From: an uncultured Prevotella sp.
GTDB taxonomy: Bacteria > Bacteroidota > Bacteroidia > Bacteroidales > Bacteroidaceae
Length of the DNA: 5,096 bases
NCBI GenBank assembly: GCA_902477645.1
Contig: CABSIA010000175.1
Location: forward strand, 1 to 5,096
Direction: 5' to 3'
In this document: positions 4,934 through 5,096 of the stretch, piece by piece
Layout of the letters: every line of letters begins with the position of its first letter
Numbering within the stretch: the first letter of the stretch is position 1
Notes under the pieces: model-generated
What the model was told of the DNA's origin: nothing
The model's database searches: none
What the model saw: the letters and a program-made list of their open reading frames with translations, nothing else
Translations under genes and position numbers: made by a program

Positions 4934-5096
4934 CAGGATTGTTTATGGCAACCGCCTCAATAAACATGGCGCAAGTAACAGTATCAACATCACAGTTGAA
5001 TGGAACCAAATGGAAAATAAAAGGGAGTACAAGTGGCGATTTTGATGAATACACCCAGAGTCAGGAAATTTGGCGCCGCAAAGACGGCTCGTTTAG
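4909..5096 (+). CDS. Secreted small protein, partial (runs off window end)
   Basis: The first 62 codons of a gene cut by the window edge. Residues 1-21 (MQTLRTLLTGLFMATASINM, then A) form a signal peptide with a likely MA-Q cleavage. The mature part starts QVTVSTSQLNGTKWKIKGS and includes EIWRRKDGSF. The NGTKWKI segment resembles the opening GxW strand of lipocalin-like proteins and the ITGKWKC start of the protein at 3920, but too little is visible to assign a family. The ATG at 4909 lies inside the end of the peptidase-like frame (25-bp overlap, different frame), which suggests translational coupling. The alternative ATGs at 4945 and 4966 would remove most or all of the signal peptide. It is a candidate partner (inhibitor or immunity protein) of the upstream peptidase-like product; this is inferred from position and export signal only. 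Confidence 0.7.
   Translation, partial: MQTLRTLLTGLFMATASINMAQVTVSTSQLNGTKWKIKGSTSGDFDEYTQSQEIWRRKDGSF

Overview
The window looks like chromosomal DNA of a member of the Bacteroidales, most like Prevotellaceae or a relative. The evidence is: (i) upstream of the genes there are promoters of the Bacteroidetes form TTG/TTTG, about 20 nt, TAnnTTTG; (ii) one protein has a lipoprotein signal followed by an acidic SDDDN stretch, and a periplasmic TPR / transmembrane / coiled-coil / HTH architecture that is typical of this phylum; (iii) the DNA is AT-rich and most starts have weak or no Shine-Dalgarno sequence. Genus-level placement is an inference.

Left part (1-3420). Two genes lie on the minus strand: a membrane-spanning TPR regulator with a C-terminal helix-turn-helix (3210-1459), then an ATPase_2/STAND-like P-loop ATPase (1389-268). 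Each has a plausible promoter or ribosome binding site, and the ATPase ends in a perfect 11-bp hairpin next to tandem stop codons. On both outer sides lie pairs of GC-rich palindromes (REP/BIME-like) built on GGCCGCTA-N4-TAGCGGCC. The palindrome at 56-85 and the one at 3321-3350 are inverted copies of the same 30-bp unit and differ only in the 4-nt loop, so the two-gene block is bracketed by inverted repeats.

Middle part (3421-3919). This is about 500 bp without a conventional gene. It holds a strong-looking Bacteroidetes promoter (3613-3643), a 49-codon Arg-rich leader ORF (3672-3821), and a structured RNA segment: a 15-bp outer inverted repeat enclosing a 17-position inner hairpin followed by five Ts, plus a second upstream copy of one arm. 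The layout resembles a transcription attenuator in front of the next gene.

Right part (3920-5096). Three plus-strand reading frames form a compact group. The first is a secreted, probably lipocalin-like beta-barrel protein. The second is a fragment resembling a papain/C39-like cysteine peptidase, whose candidate catalytic Cys codon comes two codons after the stop of the first gene and in the same frame. The third is another secreted small protein, overlapping the peptidase frame by 25 bp and running off the window end. The arrangement suggests a protease-inhibitor or toxin-immunity type locus with a 5'-truncated enzyme gene. This functional reading is a hypothesis; the order, overlaps and reading frames are seen directly.
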